The notes beneath the pieces were generated by a model. That model ran no database searches. It was given only the letters and a program-made list of their open reading frames with translations, and was not told the DNA's origin. Made by a program: the position numbers and the translations under genes. A stretch of DNA of 64,000 bases from the NCBI RefSeq assembly GCF_014837295.1, contig NZ_JACYHB010000015.1, forward strand, positions 1 to 64,000, written 5' to 3'. This stretch comes from Cellulosimicrobium arenosum. GTDB lineage: Bacteria > Actinomycetota > Actinomycetes > Actinomycetales > Cellulomonadaceae. Below, piece after piece: positions 9,414 to 18,183 of this stretch. Each line of letters opens with the position of its first letter. The stretch's first letter is position 1.

Positions 9414-9797
9414 TTACCGCGGCAGCGGGCCGTTGTACGCGCTGCGGGCCTGCTCGACGGCGGGCAGGTGGTCGTCGGTCCAATCGGCGAGGGCGGCGAA
9501 GACGGGCGACAGGCTCTCTCCGAGATCGGTGATCTCGTACTCGACGCGGGGCGGCACCTCGGGGAAGTACTGCCGTCGCACCAGGCCGTCGCGCTCGAGC
9601 TGGCGAAGCCGCTCGGTGAGGACCTTCGGCGTGATGGTGCCGAGTCGCCGTTCGAGCTCGCCGAAGCGCAGCCGCCCCGACCGGTGGAGCGTCCACAGGA
9701 TCGGGGTCGTCCAGCGACTGAAGAGCAGGTCCACCGTCGGGCTGATCCGGCACACGACCGGGGCGTCGACGACGGTGATCGCGTCGGTGCTGTCCAT
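9414..9797 (-). CDS. HxlR-family transcriptional regulator
   Basis: A 127-residue winged-helix regulator. The family hallmark is a conserved Cys near the N-terminus followed by a helix; here C16 in VVCRISPTVDLL, then SRWTTPILW, RFGELERRLGTITPKVL (recognition region) and the wing VPPRVEYEITDLG. Members sense electrophiles or oxidants through this Cys and repress a neighbouring oxidoreductase. The gene is divergent from just such a gene (9922). The ATG at 9797 is preceded by GGAG and gives the normal length; the longer frame upstream is the shadow of the divergent gene. Confidence 0.9.
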   Translation of the reverse strand: MDSTDAITVVDAPVVCRISPTVDLLFSRWTTPILWTLHRSGRLRFGELERRLGTITPKVLTERLRQLERDGLVRRQYFPEVPPRVEYEITDLGESLSPVFAALADWTDDHLPAVEQARSAYNGPLPR

Positions 9798-9921
9798 CTC
9801 GCTCCAGTACTTTCCAGGGGGAACCTGCTCGGAGTCGGCTCCTAGATTCCTCGTGTCGCCGCCGCACGGCAGCGATCCGGTGCATCTCCCGCATCGGAAG
9901 CATCTCACCGAGGAGCAAATC
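9798..9921. promoter_or_regulatory. HxlR/NmrA divergent control region
   Basis: The 124-base gap carries AGTACTTTCC at about 9805-9814, close to the HxlR gene start, which resembles the GTACTT-type half-sites bound by HxlR-family regulators. On the plus strand AGGAG (9911-9915) is the ribosome binding site of the NmrA gene. The exact promoters are not resolved. Confidence 0.35.
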
Positions 9922-10764
9922 ATGATCGTCGTCACAGGTGCTACCGGCAATGTCGGCCGGCCGCTCGTCGAGTCACTCGCACGTTCCGGCCACGCCGTCA
10001 CCGCCGTCTCCCGCGGGATCTCGTCGCCGCCACCCACGCTCCCAGGCGTCACCTCGATCACCGCGGATCTCGCCGACCCGCCCAGCCTGACGTCCGCGCT
10101 GAAGGGAGCCACAGCGCTCTACGTCCTGGTCTCCGGAGCGGGCGCGCACGTCGATGGCCCCGCCGTGCTGCGGCGCGCGGCCGAGGCCGGCGTCGAGCGC
10201 GTCGTCCTCCAGTCCTCCCAGGCCGCCGGCTCTCGGCCGGACGCGGTCTCGCACGCACCGCTCGCCGCCCTCGAGCAGCAGGTCCGGTCGTCCGGCATGG
10301 CCTGGACGATCCTGCGCCCTGGAGGATTCACCACCAACGCGTTCGCCTGGACGCCATCGATCCGCGAGCTGCGCACCGTCTTCGCGCCCTACGCCGACGT
10401 CGCGCTCCCAGCCGTGGACCCCCTCGACATCGCCGACGTCGCAGCGGCGGCGCTCACCGACGACGTCCACACGGGCCGGAGCTATACGCTCACCGGGCCC
10501 GAGACGACCAGCCCGCGAGGCCGGACGGAGATCCTCGCGGACGCGCTCGGCGAGGAGCTGGCCTTCGTCGAGCTCGAACACGCCCAGGCCAGGGATCAGC
10601 TGTTGCACGTGATGCCCGAACGGGTCGCCGACGGCACGCTCGCCATCCTCGGCCGGCCGACGCCCGACGAACGCCGCGTCAGCCCCGACATCGAGTCCGT
10701 GCTCGGACGCCCCGCCACGTCGTTCGCCACCTGGGCCCGCCGCAACATCGAGGCATTCCGTTGA
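9922..10764 (+). CDS. NmrA/SDR-type NAD(P)-binding oxidoreductase
   Basis: A 280-residue atypical short-chain dehydrogenase. The Rossmann motif is VTGATGNVGRPL at residues 4-15, and the later YxxxK catalytic pair of classical SDRs is not evident, as usual for NmrA-like and NAD(P)H:quinone-type (QorB-like) members. Motifs such as WTILRPGGFTTN and VDPLDIADVAAAAL are typical of this branch. The ATG at 9922 has AGGAG 6 bases upstream. Divergence from an HxlR regulator suggests induction by quinones or electrophiles and a role in detoxification. Confidence 0.88.
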   Translation: MIVVTGATGNVGRPLVESLARSGHAVTAVSRGISSPPPTLPGVTSITADLADPPSLTSALKGATALYVLVSGAGAHVDGPAVLRRAAEAGVERVVLQSSQAAGSRPDAVSHAPLAALEQQVRSSGMAWTILRPGGFTTNAFAWTPSIRELRTVFAPYADVALPAVDPLDIADVAAAALTDDVHTGRSYTLTGPETTSPRGRTEILADALGEELAFVELEHAQARDQLLHVMPERVADGTLAILGRPTPDERRVSPDIESVLGRPATSFATWARRNIEAFR

Positions 10765-10795
10765 CGATCCTGCGCGGGCACCTCGACATCCGGGG

Positions 10796-11107
10796 GTGTC
10801 CACCGAGGCCGTCGAGACCACTGGGCGTTGCGCCCGCGACGCCAACATGCTCGTGCTCGCCTACGCCGCCGTCAGCGCCGGCAAAGACCTTCCCCGTCGG
10901 CAGATCGCCGAGACCCTGGACTCGCTCGGCTACCAGCACTCCGACGGGCGCCCGGTCGACGCCCACGCGCTCCGCGGCTTCGAGGGCAACGCCCTCGACG
11001 TGCTCATGAACGTCGCCGCACCGCCGTTCAACCGGCGGACCGAGCACCGGACCTCACCCGTCGCCGCGGCGTTGGCGTACGTCGCGCTCACCCGGCCTGC
11101 CGCATGA
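10796..11107 (+). CDS. hypothetical protein, 103 residues
   Basis: A GTG-initiated frame with strong G/C third positions throughout, so it is or was coding. I do not recognise the family. The product is a mixed alpha-helical soluble protein (ANMLVLAYAAVSAGKDL, RRQIAETLDSLGY) without signal peptide or membrane segment. It starts 31 bases after the NmrA gene on the same strand, without a clear ribosome binding site. Its position at the edge of a decayed region suggests it may be a fragment of a larger gene. Confidence 0.45.
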   Translation: MSTEAVETTGRCARDANMLVLAYAAVSAGKDLPRRQIAETLDSLGYQHSDGRPVDAHALRGFEGNALDVLMNVAAPPFNRRTEHRTSPVAAALAYVALTRPAA

Positions 11108-11369
11108 CCCTGCGCGATCCGCCTTCGTCGTCGCCGGAGGCACGGCGCTCGCCGAGCTGAACGACCGCCTCACCGACGTCCTCACCCCCGACGAGCCGGC
11201 CACGGTGAGCCACTCGCTCGAGCACGTGACGCACCGCTCTCGTAGCCGCGCCGCGATGCCCTCACAGCTCCGTCTCGGTCAGCGTTCGCGAACCCGGAGC
11301 CCAGAAGGAACTCCGCCCTCCTGACACGGTCCCCGACGGAGGGGACCACCGACCGGGCGGCCGCGGCAG
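11108..11369 (+). other. gene-poor stretch with a decayed reading frame
   Basis: No intact gene is seen. From about 11121 a plus-strand frame with coding-like codon usage reads AFVVAGGTALAELND and continues to a stop near 11325, but it has no start codon of its own and is not in frame with the gene before it. It looks like the remnant of a disrupted gene. The right part (11325-11369) shows nothing. Confidence 0.3.
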
Positions 11370-11843
11370 TCACCGCACCCAGGTGACCTCGGCCTCCGTC
11401 GGCCCTCCGCACTCGGCCGTCCCGCCGACGCGCACCCAGCCGACGTCGAACTCCGTCTGCTCGAGCACGTCCCCGTCGTCGTCCAGGGCGCGGAGCGCGA
11501 TCAGGTTCGGTGGGTAGAAGAGGGTGAAAGTCCAGGTGTCGCCATCGTGTGACGTCGGGATGGCGGGCACCTCCGCGTCCGGCGGGTACAGCGGCTGCCA
11601 GTGGTCGCCGTCGCGCACCTGGAGGACGGCCACCTCGGACGTGTCCCCGTCGAGCGTCACCTCGAGCACGCTGGAGTAGCCGATCGCCGGGCACGCCCGT
11701 TGCGTCCCGGGCACGTCGGGTGCCACGACGGCGGCGACGACGGTGAGCGCGACGATGCCGAGCGCCGCCACCGCCGCCCAGGGCGGTAGCCGCAGGCGCC
11801 GCGAGCGCTCCGGTGCCGGTCGGTCACTGTCGGATGGCGCCAT
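11370..11843 (-). CDS. membrane-anchored hypothetical protein
   Basis: A 157-residue protein with a basic N-terminus, one transmembrane or signal-anchor segment (about 22-43, VAALGIVALTVVAAVVAP) and an extracellular domain of about 110 residues. The outer domain contains two Cys (C51 and C148), possibly disulfide-bonded, and is rich in beta-type sequence (WTFTLFYPP, VEVTWVR at the end). The start has GGGGAGGAG immediately upstream, a strong ribosome binding site. I recognise no family. It lies within the accessory patch but is itself intact. Confidence 0.6.
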   Translation of the reverse strand: MAPSDSDRPAPERSRRLRLPPWAAVAALGIVALTVVAAVVAPDVPGTQRACPAIGYSSVLEVTLDGDTSEVAVLQVRDGDHWQPLYPPDAEVPAIPTSHDGDTWTFTLFYPPNLIALRALDDDGDVLEQTEFDVGWVRVGGTAECGGPTEAEVTWVR

Positions 11844-11934
11844 CGCTCCTCCCCATGTGGTCCGTCGTCCACATCATGTCGCGAGGCGGCGCGTACTTGC
11901 GCGGGTGGCGGCGCTGTCGTCCAGGAGGACGAGC

Positions 11935-12216
11935 ATGACGATGCCCGAGGCCGACCTGTTGCGCATCGGACGGTGGTGCCGGGAGCAGGTTCCAGAGCAC
12001 CTGTGGGACCACGTTCGGGTCGAGGCCGAGATCGCCGACCGGCACGTGACGATCATCGAGACACGTCTGCCGTGGGACGGTCAGGGCGTCTGGACACGCT
12101 TCCCGATCGCCCGACTGCGCTACACCGCCACGACGGGCCAGTGGAGCATCTCCTGACGCGACCGGAACCTGAGGTTCCACGAGTACAAGGTCCTGACGCG
12201 GCATGCGTCTGGTTGA
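11935..12216 (+). pseudogene. DUF3024 protein truncated by an in-frame opal codon
   Basis: The frame from 11935 encodes 73 residues resembling DUF3024: HVTIIETRLPWDG, then TRFPIARLRYTATTGQWS. DUF3024 proteins normally continue with a WRDRN-type segment. Here the codon expected to be Trp is TGA (12154-12156), and after it the same frame still reads RDRNLRFHEY before losing similarity and stopping at 12214-12216. The conserved C-terminus has therefore been cut by a single-base nonsense change, and the tail past HEY has been replaced. AGGAGGACG precedes the start. Either the gene is dead or a 73-residue product is made; TGA readthrough is not expected in this group. Confidence 0.65.
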
Positions 12217-12391
12217 GGAACGCCCGCGCGTCGGTCTTCGTGAGGAACCTCAGCGGCCGATCGTCGGCCGTGCGCGCCGAGTACGCCTCTCCGTCGGGGC
12301 CCCTGTACCGCGCCTGCCACCGCTTCGACGGCAGCTGGCGCAGCCGTCCCCATGCCTCGCGGTGCTGCCGAGTTTCTCACTTCTTTGCCAT
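12187..12391 (-). pseudogene. N-terminal remnant of a tyrosine-type phage integrase
   Basis: On the minus strand an ATG at 12391, preceded by a strong AGGAGGG, starts MAKK, then a TGA at codon 5, then continues in the same frame with WGRLRQLPSKRWQARYRGPDG and TKTDARAFL. That pattern (a glycine/arginine strand, QARYRGPDG, then TKxDAxAFL) is the arm-binding N-terminal domain of actinophage and ICE tyrosine integrases. Similarity ends near 12215, where the sequence meets the tail of the DUF3024 pseudogene; the core-binding and catalytic domains are absent. It is a dead fragment of a lost mobile element. Confidence 0.6.
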
Positions 12392-12420
12392 CTCGACCCT
12401 CCTGTTCTCGTGCCCGCTCC

Positions 12421-12439
12421 GTGCCACTTCGAGTGGCAC
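12421..12439. repeat. short perfect hairpin
   Basis: GTGCCACT (12421-12428) and AGTGGCAC (12432-12439) form an 8-base stem with a 3-base loop, upstream of the integrase remnant. It could be an operator or a remnant of an integration module; no function is shown. Confidence 0.4.
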
Positions 12440-12485
12440 GCAGGGGCACGCCCGTCCTCAGGTGTGCACGGACCTCCAGACAGAA

Positions 12486-12525
12486 AGAGGCCCGGATCCA
12501 CGGAACTCCGCGGATCCGGGCCTCT
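12486..12525. terminator. strong bidirectional hairpin after lpdA
   Basis: AGAGGCCCGGATCC (12486-12499) is perfectly complementary to 12512-12525 with a 12-base loop. It lies about 40 bases downstream of the lpdA stop on the minus strand and is probably its transcription terminator. No U-tract follows, as is common in high-GC organisms. Confidence 0.65.
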
Positions 12526-12563
12526 GACCAGAGGGTCGACCGGTGACCGATTCGTCCCGGTTG

Positions 12564-13967
12564 CTAGAAGTTGATCATGTGCCCCGCGAGGCCGTGGACG
12601 GACTCCTGGACCGCCTCGGACAGCGTCGGGTGCGTGTGCACGTTGCGCGCGACGTCGAAGACCGTGAGGTCCCACTTCTGCGCGAGCGTGAGCTCGGGCA
12701 GCAGCTCGGACGCGTCAGGACCGATGAGGTGGCCGCCGAGGAGCTCGCCGTAGGTCTCGTCCGAGATGAGCTTGACGAACCCGGTCGGGTCGCCGAGCCC
12801 GTGGGCCTTGCCGTTGGCCATGAACGGGAAGTTCGCGACCTTGACCTGGTAGCCCTCGTCGCGCGCCTGCTGCTCGGTGAGGCCGAAGCTCGCGACCTGC
12901 GGCTGGCAGAACGTCGCGCGCGGCATCATGCGGTAGTCGCCGAGCGTGAGGGTCTCGGCGCCGCCGATGGTCTCGGCCGCGACGACGCCCTGCGCCTCGG
13001 CGACGTGCGCGAGCATGAGCTTCGCGGTGACGTCACCGATCGCGTAGACGTGCTCGACGTTGGTGCGCATGACGTCGTCGATCGCGATGGCGCCGCGCTC
13101 GGTGAGCTCCACGCCGGTGTTCTCGAGGCCGAAGCCCTCGACGTTCGGCGCGAACCCGACGGCCATGAGGACCTTGTCGACCTCGAGCTGGCCCGGCTCG
13201 TCGTCCTTGACGCCCTTGTAGGAGACGGTGACGGACGACCCGTTGTCCTCGACGGTCTGGACCGCCGTCGAGGTCAGGAGCTTCACGCCGAGCTTCTTGT
13301 ACTGCTTGGCGATCTCCTTGGACACGTCGGCGTCCTCGTTGGGCAGCGCGCGGTCGAGGAACTCGATGATGGTGACGTCCACGCCGTAGTTCTTCAGGAC
13401 GTACCCGAACTCCATGCCGATGGCACCGGCGCCGACGATGGCGATCGACTTCGGCAGCTCGCGCGTGAGGATCTGCTTCTCGTACGTCACGACGTTCTCG
13501 GACAGCTCGACGCCCGGGAGGAGCCGCACGGTCGAGCCCGTCGCGATGATCACGTCGTCGAACGTGACCTGGTCCGTCGAGCCGTCGGACAGCGAGACGT
13601 CGATCGTGTGCGCGTCGCGGAACGTGCCGCGCCCGTCGTACTCGGTGATCTTGTTCTTCTTCATGAGGAAGTGCACGCCCTTGACGCGACCGTCCGCGAC
13701 CGTGCGCGAGCGGTCGAACGCCGCGCCGAAGTCGAAGCTCACGTCACCGGACATGCCGAAGGTCTTCGCGTCGTGGGTGAAGATGTGCGCGAGCTCGGCG
13801 TTGCGCAGGAGCGCCTTGGAGGGGATGCAGCCCACGTTCAGGCACACCCCGCCCCAGTACTTCTCCTCCACGACCGCGACCGACAGGCCCAGCTGGGCTG
13901 CACGGATCGCGGCCACGTAACCACCGGGGCCTGCACCGAGGACGACGACGTCGTAGTGGGATGCCAT
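12564..13967 (-). CDS. lpdA: dihydrolipoyl dehydrogenase
   Basis: A 467-residue FAD enzyme, the E3 component that reoxidises dihydrolipoyl groups of 2-oxoacid dehydrogenase complexes and the glycine cleavage system. FAD-binding GAGPGG is at residues 11-16, the redox disulfide is C42/C47 in [13 protein letters not shown], the NAD-binding GAGAIG lies mid-protein, and the catalytic His/Glu pair is in [13 protein letters not shown] near the C-terminus. The ATG at 13967 lies 7 bases after TAGGCT (13975-13980), so the message is probably leaderless. A far longer open frame running through the upstream gene is an artefact of GC content. Confidence 0.97.
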   Translation of the reverse strand: MASHYDVVVLGAGPGGYVAAIRAAQLGLSVAVVEEKYWGGVCLNVGCIPSKALLRNAELAHIFTHDAKTFGMSGDVSFDFGAAFDRSRTVADGRVKGVHFLMKKNKITEYDGRGTFRDAHTIDVSLSDGSTDQVTFDDVIIATGSTVRLLPGVELSENVVTYEKQILTRELPKSIAIVGAGAIGMEFGYVLKNYGVDVTIIEFLDRALPNEDADVSKEIAKQYKKLGVKLLTSTAVQTVEDNGSSVTVSYKGVKDDEPGQLEVDKVLMAVGFAPNVEGFGLENTGVELTERGAIAIDDVMRTNVEHVYAIGDVTAKLMLAHVAEAQGVVAAETIGGAETLTLGDYRMMPRATFCQPQVASFGLTEQQARDEGYQVKVANFPFMANGKAHGLGDPTGFVKLISDETYGELLGGHLIGPDASELLPELTLAQKWDLTVFDVARNVHTHPTLSEAVQESVHGLAGHMINF

Positions 13968-13974
13968 GGTTCCC

Positions 13975-13980
13975 AGCCTA
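13975..13980 (-). promoter_or_regulatory. -10 box for leaderless lpdA
   Basis: TAGGCT on the minus strand, then 7 bases, then the ATG at 13967. No ribosome binding site is present. Confidence 0.5.
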
Positions 13981-14159
13981 CTGGCGCGAGAGCGCTCGCG
14001 AACCCTGCGCGCGGGCGACGTCCGCCACACCCCGCCCGGCACCGGACGCTCCCCCGTCACGTACCCCCGAGTCGCTACGATGCGCTGCAGCCGCGTCGAA
14101 CCCGACCTGCATGCCCGTGGGCGGCGACACAGGCAGCCGACGACACGACGGAGCACACC

Positions 14160-15104
14160 ATGGCAATCGGCCTCGCTGCCCTCCTCGACGACATCGCCGC
14201 GTTCGCCAAGCTCGCCGCGGCGTCCGTCGACGACGTGGGCGCCGCCGCGGGTCGCGCGAGCGTCAAGGCGACCGGCGTCGTCATCGACGACACGGCCGTC
14301 ACGCCCCGGTACGTGGAGGGCCTGGCCGCCAAGCGCGAGCTGCCCATCATCCGGCGCATCGCGACCGGCTCGTTGCGCAACAAGCTCCTGTTCATCCTCC
14401 CGGCCGCGCTGCTGCTCAGCGAGTACCTGCCGTGGCTCCTGACGCCCCTGCTCATGCTCGGTGGCACGTACCTCGCGTTCGAGGGCGCCGAGAAGGTGTG
14501 GGAGATGGTGTCGGGCACGCACCACGCCGCGGTCGACGACGCTGCCGCGAAGAAGGCCGTCGACGAGGACCAGGTCGTGTCGAGCGCCGTGCGCACCGAC
14601 TTCATCCTGAGCGCGGAGATCATGGTCATCGCGCTGAACGAGGTCGCGGGCGAAGGCTTCTGGGCGCGCGCGATCATCCTCGCGATCGTCGCCGTGCTCA
14701 TCACCGCGCTCGTGTACGGCGTCGTCGCGATCATCGTGAAGGCCGACGACGTCGGCCTGCACCTCGCCGGCCGGGAGACCTCGTGGGTGCAGTCCTTCGG
14801 CCGCGGGATCGTCAGGGCGATGCCGCGCGTCATGGCTGTCATCTCGTTCGTCGGCGTCATCGCGATGCTCTGGGTCGGTGGCCACATCCTGCTGCAGGGC
14901 GCGTACGACCTCGGCTGGCACGGTCCCTACGACGTGCTGCACCACCTCGAAGGCCTCGTCGACGGTGTCTCCGGGGTGGGCGGGTTCCTCACGTGGCTCG
15001 TCGACACCGCGGGGTCGGCGGTCGTCGGCATCGTGGTCGGGGGCGTGGTCGTGGCGGTGGTGCACCTGGTCCAGCACGTGCGCGGGGGGCGCACGCACGC
15101 CTGA
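14160..15104 (+). CDS. DUF808 (YedI-like) membrane protein
   Basis: A 314-residue inner-membrane protein. The N-terminal motif [21 protein letters not shown] and the following TPRYVEGL and [16 protein letters not shown] are hallmarks of DUF808. There are about seven hydrophobic segments, near residues 75-110, 155-205, 220-250 and 275-305. Family function is unknown. The ATG at 14160 has GGAG 6 bases upstream. It is divergent from lpdA. Confidence 0.88.
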   Translation: MAIGLAALLDDIAAFAKLAAASVDDVGAAAGRASVKATGVVIDDTAVTPRYVEGLAAKRELPIIRRIATGSLRNKLLFILPAALLLSEYLPWLLTPLLMLGGTYLAFEGAEKVWEMVSGTHHAAVDDAAAKKAVDEDQVVSSAVRTDFILSAEIMVIALNEVAGEGFWARAIILAIVAVLITALVYGVVAIIVKADDVGLHLAGRETSWVQSFGRGIVRAMPRVMAVISFVGVIAMLWVGGHILLQGAYDLGWHGPYDVLHHLEGLVDGVSGVGGFLTWLVDTAGSAVVGIVVGGVVVAVVHLVQHVRGGRTHA

Positions 15105-15161
15105 GCCTGCGGCGCACGCGGCCGACCCGCGAGCGGCGCTCACGCCTGGTTGGATGGTCCG

Positions 15162-16502
15162 ATGGATTCCGGCACCTGGACCAACATCGCCCTCGTCCTG
15201 CTCTTCGTCCTCGTCGGCGGCGTCTTCGCCGGGACCGAGATCGCCCTCGTCTCGTTGCGCGAGAGCCAGGTCGCGCAGCTCGCGAAGCAGTCCCCCCGCG
15301 GTGCGCGCGTCGCGAGCGTGGCGCGCGACCCGAACCGCTTCCTCGCCGCCGTCCAGATCGGCGTGACGGTCGCGGGCTTCTTCTCGGCCGCGTACGGCGC
15401 GTCGACCCTCGCCCCCGACCTCGCGCCGGTGCTCGAGGGCCTCGGCCTCTCGGAGTCGCTCGCCTCGACGGTCGCGCTCGTGCTGCTCACGCTCGTCGTG
15501 GCGTACCTGTCGCTCGTCCTGGGCGAGCTCGTGCCCAAGCGCATCGCGCTGCAGCGATCGGCCCCCGTCGCCCTCGCCGTCGCCCCGCCGCTCGACCGCT
15601 TCGCGACGCTCATGCGTCCCGTGATCTGGCTGCTGTCGAGGTCGACGGACGCCGTGGTCCGCCTCGTCGGGGGCGACCCGTCCGCACGGAGCGAGGAGAT
15701 GAGCGAGGACGAGCTGCGCCAGCTCGTCCTCGACCACGAGGACCTGCCCGAGGACGAGCGGCAGATCCTCGGCGACGTCTTCGAGGCGGGCTCCCGCTCG
15801 CTCGCCGAAGCCATGACGCCGCGCGCGGACGTCGCGTTCCTCCCCGCGGCGTCGAGCCTCGCCGACGCCGCGCGTGAGGTGGCCTCCGGTCCGTACTCGC
15901 GCTACCCCGTGACGGGCGAGGACTTCGACGACATCATCGGGTTCCTCCACGTGCGGGACCTGCTCGGCCCCGAACCGTGGGCCGAGGGAGCGGTCGGGAC
16001 CGCAGGACCGCAGGAGGTCCGGCCCCGCACGGTGCGCGACGTCGTCCGGCCCGTCCTCGAGCTGCCCGCGACGAACACGGTGCTGCCCACGATGTCCCGC
16101 ATGCGGCGCGAGGGCGTGCACATCGCCGTCGTGGTCGACGAGTACGGCGGCACCGACGGGATCGTCACGCTCGAGGACCTCGTGGAGGAGCTGGTCGGCG
16201 ACATCCGCGACGAGTACGACCCGCACGAGCCGTCCGCGGCGCGCGAGCACGCCGGCGCGACCAGCGTCGACGCCGGTCAGACCATCGAGGAGTTCGCGCG
16301 CCGCACGGGCGTCTCCCTCCCCGACGGCCCGTACGAGACCGTGGCGGGGTTCGTCATCGCGGACCTCGGCAGGCTCGCGGGCGTCGGCGACCACGTCGAC
16401 GTCGGCGACCACCGCCTCACGGTGACCGACGTCGCGCGGCGGCGGATCGTGCGGGTCGACGTCACCGCCGTCGCCGCCCCGGATGTGGGTGGCGACGCCT
16501 AG
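15162..16502 (+). CDS. CNNM/CBS-domain membrane protein (hemolysin C/CorC family)
   Basis: A 446-residue protein with an N-terminal CNNM (DUF21) membrane domain (about residues 1-190, four hydrophobic segments, motifs [14 protein letters not shown] and [11 protein letters not shown]), a pair of CBS domains (about 210-340, motifs MTPRADV and [16 protein letters not shown]) and a C-terminal CorC_HlyC transporter-associated domain (about 355-440). Homologues are implicated in magnesium and other divalent cation efflux or homeostasis, not haemolysis. The ATG at 15162 is preferred over a TTG four codons earlier. Its TAG stop overlaps the -10 box of the next gene. Confidence 0.92.
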   Translation: MDSGTWTNIALVLLFVLVGGVFAGTEIALVSLRESQVAQLAKQSPRGARVASVARDPNRFLAAVQIGVTVAGFFSAAYGASTLAPDLAPVLEGLGLSESLASTVALVLLTLVVAYLSLVLGELVPKRIALQRSAPVALAVAPPLDRFATLMRPVIWLLSRSTDAVVRLVGGDPSARSEEMSEDELRQLVLDHEDLPEDERQILGDVFEAGSRSLAEAMTPRADVAFLPAASSLADAAREVASGPYSRYPVTGEDFDDIIGFLHVRDLLGPEPWAEGAVGTAGPQEVRPRTVRDVVRPVLELPATNTVLPTMSRMRREGVHIAVVVDEYGGTDGIVTLEDLVEELVGDIRDEYDPHEPSAAREHAGATSVDAGQTIEEFARRTGVSLPDGPYETVAGFVIADLGRLAGVGDHVDVGDHRLTVTDVARRRIVRVDVTAVAAPDVGGDA

Positions 16503-16512
16503 CGTGATCGCC

Positions 16513-17448
16513 ATGGACACGACGACGGAGACCGAGACAGGGGCCGGCCGGGCGGGCCGGGCCGACACGACGGCGGGCATCAGGGTCGGGTTCGTCGGGA
16601 GCTTCGGGTCGGCGCCGCAGGTCGTCGACATGGCGGTAACGGCCGAGGACGCGGGCTGGGAAGGGTTCTTCTCGTGGGACGGCATGAGCATCATGGCCGT
16701 CGACACGTTCGACCCGTGGTCGATCCTCGCGGCGGCGGCGGTACGCACCGAACGCATCGCGCTGGGCGCGATGGTGTTCGCCCTCCCCCGGCGCAAGCCC
16801 TGGGAGGTGGTCCGCCAGGCCCTGACGGTCGACCACCTGTCCGGCGGCCGCCTCGTCCTGCCGGTAGGCGTGGGCGTGCTGGACGACGGCGGGTTCTCCG
16901 CGGTCCCCGACCAGCCGCAGGCGCTGCGCGACCGCGCTCAGCAGCTCGACGACGCGCTCGACTTCCTCGATCGTGCCTGGGCCGGCGAGCCGTTCGACTT
17001 CTCCGGTAGGCGGCTGTCGACCGCACAGATGCAGTTCCTGCCGCGACCGGTCGATCGCGAGGGCGTCGGCCGGCGCGTCCCGGTCTGGCCGGTGGGCGTC
17101 TGGGACGCCGAGCGCCCCCCGACGAGGTCCCTCGACCGTACGCTGCGCCACGACGGGATCGTGCTCCAGCTCCGCGGCGAGCGCGGGTTCGACGTGCCGA
17201 CGCCCGACGACGTCGCGTCGCTCGTGGCGTGGCTCACTGCCCGCCGCGCCGAGCTGGACGTCGCGGACGGGCCGTACGACGTCGTCGTCCAGGGCGTGCT
17301 GCCCACGGACCGCGCCGCGGCCGCCGACCAGCTCGCGGCCCTCCGGGCCGCGGGCGCGACCTGGTGGGTCGAGTCCCGCTGGAACCCCGAGACCGCGACC
17401 CCGACGTCGCTGCTCGACGCGATCCAGGCAGGCCCGCCCCGCCCCTGA
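16513..17448 (+). CDS. luciferase-like (LLM class) flavin/F420 oxidoreductase
   Basis: A 311-residue TIM-barrel protein of the bacterial luciferase-like monooxygenase superfamily. Typical motifs are [19 protein letters not shown] near the N-terminus, [27 protein letters not shown] written across strands 3-4, and [13 protein letters not shown]. Such proteins use F420 or FMN to oxidise or reduce small organic substrates; which one cannot be told. TAGCGT (16500-16505) lies 7 bases before the ATG and includes the stop codon of the upstream gene, suggesting a separate leaderless transcript. It converges on leuD with 9 bases between the genes. Confidence 0.82.
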   Translation: MDTTTETETGAGRAGRADTTAGIRVGFVGSFGSAPQVVDMAVTAEDAGWEGFFSWDGMSIMAVDTFDPWSILAAAAVRTERIALGAMVFALPRRKPWEVVRQALTVDHLSGGRLVLPVGVGVLDDGGFSAVPDQPQALRDRAQQLDDALDFLDRAWAGEPFDFSGRRLSTAQMQFLPRPVDREGVGRRVPVWPVGVWDAERPPTRSLDRTLRHDGIVLQLRGERGFDVPTPDDVASLVAWLTARRAELDVADGPYDVVVQGVLPTDRAAAADQLAALRAAGATWWVESRWNPETATPTSLLDAIQAGPPRP

Positions 17449-17457
17449 GGCGATGGG

Positions 17458-18096
17458 TCAGCGGGCGGGCCGAGCAGCCTCGATCTCGACCTTCGGCAGC
17501 GTCTTGGCCGGGAGCGTCAGCGGTCGCCACGACGCACGCGTCGCCTCGAACGCGGTGATCTCGTCCGCGTGCTGAAGGGTCAGGCCGATGTCGTCGAGGC
17601 CCTCCATGAGCCGCCAGCGCGTGTAGTCGTCGATCTGGAACGACACGGTGACGTCCTGGGCCGACGCGGTCCGCGCGGCCAGGTCGACGGTCACCTCGGT
17701 GCCGGGATCGTTCTCGAGGATCTTCCACAGGAGCTCGATGTCCTCCTGCGCGACGATCCCCGCGACGAGGCCCTGCTTGCCGGAGTTTCCGCGGAAGATG
17801 TCGGCGAACCGGGACGCGAGGACGACGCGGAAGCCATAGTCCTTGAGCGCCCACACGGCGTGCTCACGGGACGAGCCGGTGCCGAAGTCGGGGCCGGCGA
17901 CCAGCACGGAGCCGGACGTGTAGGCGTCCTGGTTGAGGACGAACGCCGGGTCGCTGCGCCACGCCGCGAACAGCGCGTCCTCGAAGCCTGTGCGGGTGAC
18001 GCGCTTGAGGTAGACGGCGGGGATGATCTGGTCGGTGTCGACGTTGCTGCGACGCAGCGGGACGCCGACGCCGGTGTGGGTCGTGAACTTCTCCAT
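17458..18096 (-). CDS. leuD: 3-isopropylmalate dehydratase small subunit
   Basis: A 212-residue subunit that, with LeuC, isomerises 2-isopropylmalate to 3-isopropylmalate in leucine synthesis. Family motifs are [12 protein letters not shown], the substrate loop [17 protein letters not shown] and [10 protein letters not shown]. The ATG at 18096 is preceded by GAAGAGG. It follows leuC on the same strand after an 87-base gap that contains three direct repeats. Confidence 0.96.
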   Translation of the reverse strand: MEKFTTHTGVGVPLRRSNVDTDQIIPAVYLKRVTRTGFEDALFAAWRSDPAFVLNQDAYTSGSVLVAGPDFGTGSSREHAVWALKDYGFRVVLASRFADIFRGNSGKQGLVAGIVAQEDIELLWKILENDPGTEVTVDLAARTASAQDVTVSFQIDDYTRWRLMEGLDDIGLTLQHADEITAFEATRASWRPLTLPAKTLPKVEIEAARPAR

Positions 18097-18127
18097 GATG
18101 GGACCTCTTCGTGAAGGGAAGGACTGA

Positions 18128-18154
18128 GTGGCACCAGGTGGCACCAGGTGGCAC
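18128..18154. repeat. three tandem 10-base repeats between leuC and leuD
   Basis: GTGGCACCAG occurs at 18128-18137 and 18138-18147, followed by a partial third copy GTGGCAC at 18148-18154. They lie in the leader between the leuC stop and the leuD start and might bind a regulator or arise by replication slippage. Confidence 0.55.
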
Positions 18155-18183
18155 GGTCGCGGGCGCCGGGTAGCGCCGGGGCG

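Noticed and set aside
12154-12156. Selenocysteine or readthrough at the opal codon of the DUF3024 gene
   Set aside because: The expected residue is Trp, not Cys or Sec, no SECIS-like hairpin was recognised, and TGA is a normal stop throughout the window.
15162-16502. Naming the CNNM protein a haemolysin
   Set aside because: The family label is historical; the domain order is that of cation transport-associated proteins.
12564-16796. A 1410-codon open frame on the minus strand extending lpdA upstream through the DUF808 and CNNM genes
   Set aside because: Stop codons are rare at this GC content; only the lpdA part has family similarity, and the upstream half is the antisense of well-supported plus-strand genes.
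18128-18154. CRISPR-like array
   Set aside because: The 10-base units are directly tandem without spacers and no cas gene is present; no CRISPR was found anywhere in the window.
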